Assembly: GCA_037176705.1 (NCBI GenBank)
Contig: CM073890.1
Span: 94,478,591 to 94,542,590, forward strand
From: Molossus alvarezi
Lineage: Eukaryota > Chordata > Mammalia > Chiroptera > Molossidae
Direction: 5' to 3'
Length of the DNA stretch: 64,000 bases
Shown here: positions 59,661-64,000 of the stretch, piece by piece
Numbering within the stretch: the stretch's first letter is position 1
Layout: each line of letters starts with the position of its first letter
The notes under the pieces: model-generated
Seen by the model: only the letters and a program-made list of their open reading frames with translations
The model's database searches: none
Told to the model about the DNA's origin: nothing
Translations under genes and position numbers: made by a program

Positions 59661-60246
59661 TTCTGGATGACTATCATAAATCTAGAGTAGAAATATTTTG
59701 AATTGAATTACGAGTGCCTCTTACTATCTAGGGATAACATTAAAATAGTTCTCTTATTAATTATGTAGTAGTCTTTTCAGAAAGTGCCTCATATGTATTT
59801 TTACTTTGCCTCACAACAACCTTCTAATGAAACTAATTACTTTAGTTTAACTATATAAATTTCTTTTTAATCCATCCTCCCCTTCATGACTAGAGGCCTA
59901 ATTGGTGAAGTGAGGATGGAAACTAGGCTGCTAGTTTATAAAGGAAAGTAGGCTGAAATGGGATCCTGGAGACTAGTTTTGTTCCAGTTGCACTATTAAC
60001 TTGTGTAGCCTTTGTCACCCAGGAGACTATGTCTAAAATGAGGGTTTTGCCAGATTCCAAAGTTCCCTTCTAGCAGCAACCTGGATGGATGTGTGGTGAA
60101 TGGGAGTGTCCTACAGACAGGCCAGGGGATGGGAAGGAAAGGCTGGTAAGATGGTGATGAAGAGGAGGTAAGACCCCCTTTTAACTGTAAACTTTGTGGT
60201 CAGCTCTGAACTGGCAAAAAGCTACATTTTTTTTTTTTAAGAAGAG

Positions 60247-60286
<40 letters not shown>

Positions 60287-60818
60287 TGCTCATGAGTTCC
60301 TCCTAACTATGGACGACTGATAGCTAGGACTGACAAGCAAGCTTTCTGGACAAGTGTCATTGTATTTAAAAAAAAGAGAGAGAGAGAATAGAGACGGTCC
60401 CCTTCATTGGAATTCCATCCTCACTGGAAAAGGAAGAATGTCATATCCTGCCTGGTCAATACGAAGCAAGTGGAATTATGCAGACATGAATTATGTTTCT
60501 CATTTGTTTAGGCTACTTTATTCTCAAGTTATGACTTCTGCAGCCTGCCTGTTGTAGGGGCTTTGGGGTGTCACTGGATTTTATATTCGAGTGTCACTTC
60601 TTCACTGAGCCAAAACCTAGCTTTTCCAGCCAATGACTATATAAGCATACTCTTCTCAGTCCAGAAGATATCAGCACACATGGAATTCCTGTGAATGCAA
60701 TGATAATCAAGATTTTGTGAGCATCAAGATCAAAAGTACTATCTCTTGGAGGGGAACATTACATGGAAAAAATTTCAAAGACAAGTTGAGAAAAAGAGTT
60801 AAAGACAAGGAAGATAGG
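59661..60818. other. unique DNA with (TG)n
   Basis: (TG)n of about 18 units at 60249-60285; otherwise nothing recognised. Confidence 0.45.
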
Positions 60819-61076
60819 TTTTATTATTTTTGTTTTTTATCCTCACCCGAGGACATTTTTGCATTTATCCTCAGATAGAGCAGGAGGGAGAGAGGGAGGA
60901 AGAGAGAGAGAGAAACATCGATGTGAGAGAGACACATGGAGTGGTTGCCACCCACACGACCGCAACTGGGGCGGGAGACAAACTGCAACCGAGGCACATG
61001 CTCTTATCGGGAACCGAACCCGGGACTCTCTGGTCCACAGGTCGATGCTCTAACTGCTGAGCAAAACTGGCCAGGG
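60819..61076 (-). repeat. Ves SINE
   Basis: Reverse Ves: TTTTTTATCCTCACCCGAGG tail side, GAGCAAAACTGGCCAGGGC head. AAGATAGG repeated on both sides. Confidence 0.92.
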
Positions 61077-61857
61077 CAGAAGATAGGCGTTAAAGGAGAA
61101 ACTGTATTTGAATCATTTAAATTTGATAGATTGTAATAGAACGAATTCTGGAAAGAGCCTTGCCTGGTAGATTTCTCTTTAGCTTCACCCTCCAGCGATG
61201 GCCACCAGGCAGAAGCCTCGAGGGCAGGTACCCTTTCAGGGCTGCGGTGTTCAGGTAAGTCTGGCAGATGTGCCAGAGGTGCAGCAAGGCCTGACCCAGG
61301 AGGGGCACCTTGCAGGGGCTGCCCTCCAGCTGGGTTGCTTTGAGTGAGTTTTCCCTTTGGGACTAAGTTTCCATGTCAGCAAAATGCTGCAACTTAGGAC
61401 AAATGACCTCTTAACTCCCACGTGCTAAAATGTCAAGAAATGCTTGTTTCTCTGCCTCTCCTCCTCACCCCACTGTTAAACAGAGACTAACTGAAGAACC
61501 TGCTTTGAATTCACTGACCCATTTGATTTAAGTACTTTTCCTCTTCCCTTGTCTGAGATAAGTCAGAGCCAACCCTTTAGGCCTAACAAAAGTGGACACT
61601 TCTGTTTGGGTATAACACAAAGGAAATAACCTTTAATGTATGCAACAAACTTATTTTATAACATTTTGTGAGCATAGAAAATTCTCAATGAAAGTCTCAG
61701 TGAAATGCTATTTATTTGTATTTTAAAATTTAAAATTTATTTCTTTTTTTGGTCTTGTTCTATGATGAAAATTCTATTTGGAATTGGGTTATTGAACACT
61801 TTCAACTTAGTGTAGCATATACCTGAAATTGTTTATTGTTCTCCAATTTATTCTTTT
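61077..61857. other. unique DNA
   Basis: Nothing recognised. Confidence 0.4.
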
Positions 61858-61872
61858 GAAAGTACTCTTTGT

Positions 61873-62069
61873 GCCCAGCTGGTGTGGCTCAGAGGTTGAG
61901 CGCCAACCCATGCACCAAGAGGTCGCTGGGTCTATTCCTAGTCAGGGCTCATGCCCAGGTTGTAGGCCCAATCCCTAGTGGGGGGCATGCAGGAGACAGC
62001 CAACAGATATTCTCTCTCATCAATGTTTCTCTCTCTCTCCCCTTCTCTAAACATCAATAAAGGTAAAAA
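61873..62069 (+). repeat. bat SINE (AATCAATAAA-tail type)
   Basis: Perfect 15-bp TSD GAAAGTACTCTTTGT at 61858-61872 and 62070-62084. Confidence 0.95.
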
Positions 62070-62084
62070 GAAAGTACTCTTTGT

Positions 62085-64000
62085 AACATCTTGGGTAGAT
62101 TCTGTTAGGTCCTGGCTACTTTTGTTTATTGGGGGTCTAATCCATTTTAAAATGTTACTCTCAGATTCATTTAAATCCCATCACCTCCTTTTCCCCAGCA
62201 CAGGCCTGACCTGGCTGTTGTGGATTGAGGGTAGGTTTCATCTGTCTCTGCTACACCTCATCCCCTTGAAGAGAAATTCAGGTTCTGTCTCCTTACATTC
62301 TGGTACAGGGAAGACAGGTGCGATGGGGGAAGCAAAGGTCTTAGACTCACACCCTGGAACCTGTTTGTATGGTAGTGGTGAGGTGATCAAGGCTCCCTCT
62401 GGCTTCATCTTCTGGTAATGTTCGGTTTCACTTGGCCTGCTCTGTCACAAGGGCTCTTCAGGGAGGACCCACCACTCTATCTTCAGCCTCACATGGCGTC
62501 CATTCCTAATTCCTTCTGGTGGAGGCATGGCTTCCCTTGCCCCAGGAACACTTCAGCCGCTGTCTGCCCTGCCCTTTCTCTCCCCTCCATGTTTTCCCTT
62601 GGAGCGGTGCAGACCGCTGCAGGCTGTGGAGGAAGGGATGGAGCATGAAGTTGTCCTCTTTTTCGTCCCAGATCCATTAACTGCAGTCTCTTCTCACATT
62701 GTTATGGGGGCTTCTCCCACAAACACTTGCTGTAAGAAATCTCCGAACCACTCTTTTGTAGCTCTTCCCCCTGCATGTCTCTGGGGTAAGGGCATCTCTG
62801 CCAGCGCAGGCACCTTGCTGTACACACACTTGAGACTCAGGTAATGGGATTTTGAATGGATGGAAACCCACCATCGTTACCCCTGACAATTCTCCTTGGA
62901 CCCCATAGAGCCACTCTGCCTGGTCCATGTCCATGAACATTTTGGGTTATGCGACTTTATATCCTCAGTTATTTGTGTTGGTGTTCTGTCTTTGTTGTGC
63001 TTGGTTCTTGCAAGGTTGTGCAGCTGGATTGATTAGAACCAAGCAACAAGCCAGATTTATAAAACTCATGTTAAGATGTCTCAGCCTCTTTCTGAATTGG
63101 GAATCTAATTTGATGGGGAGATTTTGCTGGGCATGTTATACTTTCTGTGTCGAGGTCATTCAGACTCACTAATGATGCATAGGAAAATGGCAAATTGAAG
63201 ATCTGGATACCTGGGAAGTCCAGGCGTATGAAAAGTAATAGTATTCAGTCTTTGAAGCTTTAGCTCCAGTTGTCTGAAAGAACCCTATTGTGTTAAGGGA
63301 GATTCTTGGCTGGCCTTTGCCATTGACAGTCAAATTCTTTCTTTTAAACCTGTGGCAATTGGGTGTCTAGCCAAGCAGAACGGTCCTTAATGACTTTATT
63401 CCTTTAGGCTTAAAAATAATGCCAATTTTCTAATTAATGAATTAGAAAGAACTATGTCTAATAAACAGCTTTTTTTTTTTTTTTTTCTTTCAGATTTGTA
63501 GACTTTCCCATTTTAAGTGGTTACTTATGAGAATGATTTCCCATTAGACTTGTGTTACAAATTTAGGCCATTGTTCTTTAAGCTTCATTTTCATAATTGT
63601 AATTAATTTTTCTCTGCTTTCTCATTTTCCCAATTGTCTTTTCCTATTCTATGCCTAAATTGTACACAGAGATTGATGGGCAGGTAGGTGAATGTCTTTC
63701 CACAAGTAGATTTAGTGTACTTTCAAGGCAATGTAATTATTTAATTTAGTTATACAGAAGATCCAGATTTATTTCTTAGACTACAGTTATAATTATTAGT
63801 GATTGCATTTGTAATAAAAACCCCTCCTGTCTCCTATCTATGAAAACAAAGATTGAAAATTCTACTTTGTCCCTTTACATTGTGTAAATGAAAATTCATC
63901 CTGATAGACCTGTGATAGTTTATATTTTCTTAGGGCTCATTCCTTTCAGCAAATATGTTTGGGGTTATTACAGGTGCCAACTGTTGGTTTCAAGGCATTT
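62085..64000. other. unique DNA to window end
   Basis: A GC-richer part at 62.2-62.9 kb has overlapping frames on both strands without splice context. No gene, RNA or repeat that I can support. Confidence 0.4.

Noticed and set aside
1..64000. CRISPR arrays, bacterial operons, plasmid features
   Set aside because: None seen. Regular repeats are microsatellites and SINEs, and the DNA is clearly mammalian.

Overview
This is a nuclear genomic window from a bat, most likely a vespertilionid or related yangochiropteran. It holds more than thirty copies of tRNA-derived Ves-type SINEs, with a head close to GGCTCAGCGGTTAGAGC, a CT-rich body and a GGTGAGGATAAAA tail, plus a sister type ending AAAATCAATAAA. 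It also carries long LINE-1s, ERV1-type LTRs, MIRs and Tigger-like fossils. It has the exon-poor, AT-rich look of a mammalian intron or intergenic region. There is no sign of operons, bacterial genes or CRISPR.

Only one protein-coding piece is firmly recognised: the last coding exon of C3orf33 (AC3-33 homologue) on the + strand at 2035-2424, followed by its 3'UTR and an AATAAA signal. In human 3q25.31 the gene lying downstream of C3orf33 in the same orientation is PLCH1. The CpG island at about 33.53-33.94 kb, with X-box-like and NRF1-like sites, is therefore the best candidate for a PLCH1 promoter or first exon, and 34-64 kb would be its long 5' intron. I did not find a recognisable PLCH1 coding exon. 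Two exon-like blocks at 54,773-54,892 and 55,285-55,401 are unassigned.

Layout. 1-7.5 kb: C3orf33 tail, SINEs and two LTRs of one family (+). 7.50-16.42 kb: a full-length L1 on the - strand with a 10-bp target-site duplication (TSD), itself carrying a complete ORF2-less L1 (its own 12-bp TSD) and four SINEs. 16.54-21.77 kb: a decayed ERV1 provirus on the - strand with two LTRs, a tRNA-Phe-like primer site, gag, protease and env-TM remnants. Most or all of pol is missing, and a same-sense fragment of 28S rRNA sits in the gap. 22-27.5 kb: an ERV1-type LTR, an unidentified ORF and a dense SINE cluster, including two places where one target site was hit twice. 27.5-33 kb: mostly unique. 33.5-33.9 kb: CpG island. 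34-40.9 kb: unique intron-like DNA with MIRs and SINEs. 40.9-46.6 kb: an old L1 (-) broken up by SINEs, an unidentified GC-rich processed-pseudogene candidate and two further copies (-) of the LTR family, plus a truncated U2 snRNA copy. 46.6-64 kb: unique DNA with scattered SINEs, Tigger-like fragments, an LTR-like repeat and the two exon-like blocks.

The most unusual feature is the 28S rRNA segment embedded in the ERV at the position of the missing pol gene. It has no poly(A) tail and no visible TSD, which is what template switching onto packaged rRNA during reverse transcription would leave. The second is a four-copy LTR family whose copies share a start codon and a short signal-peptide-like reading frame.
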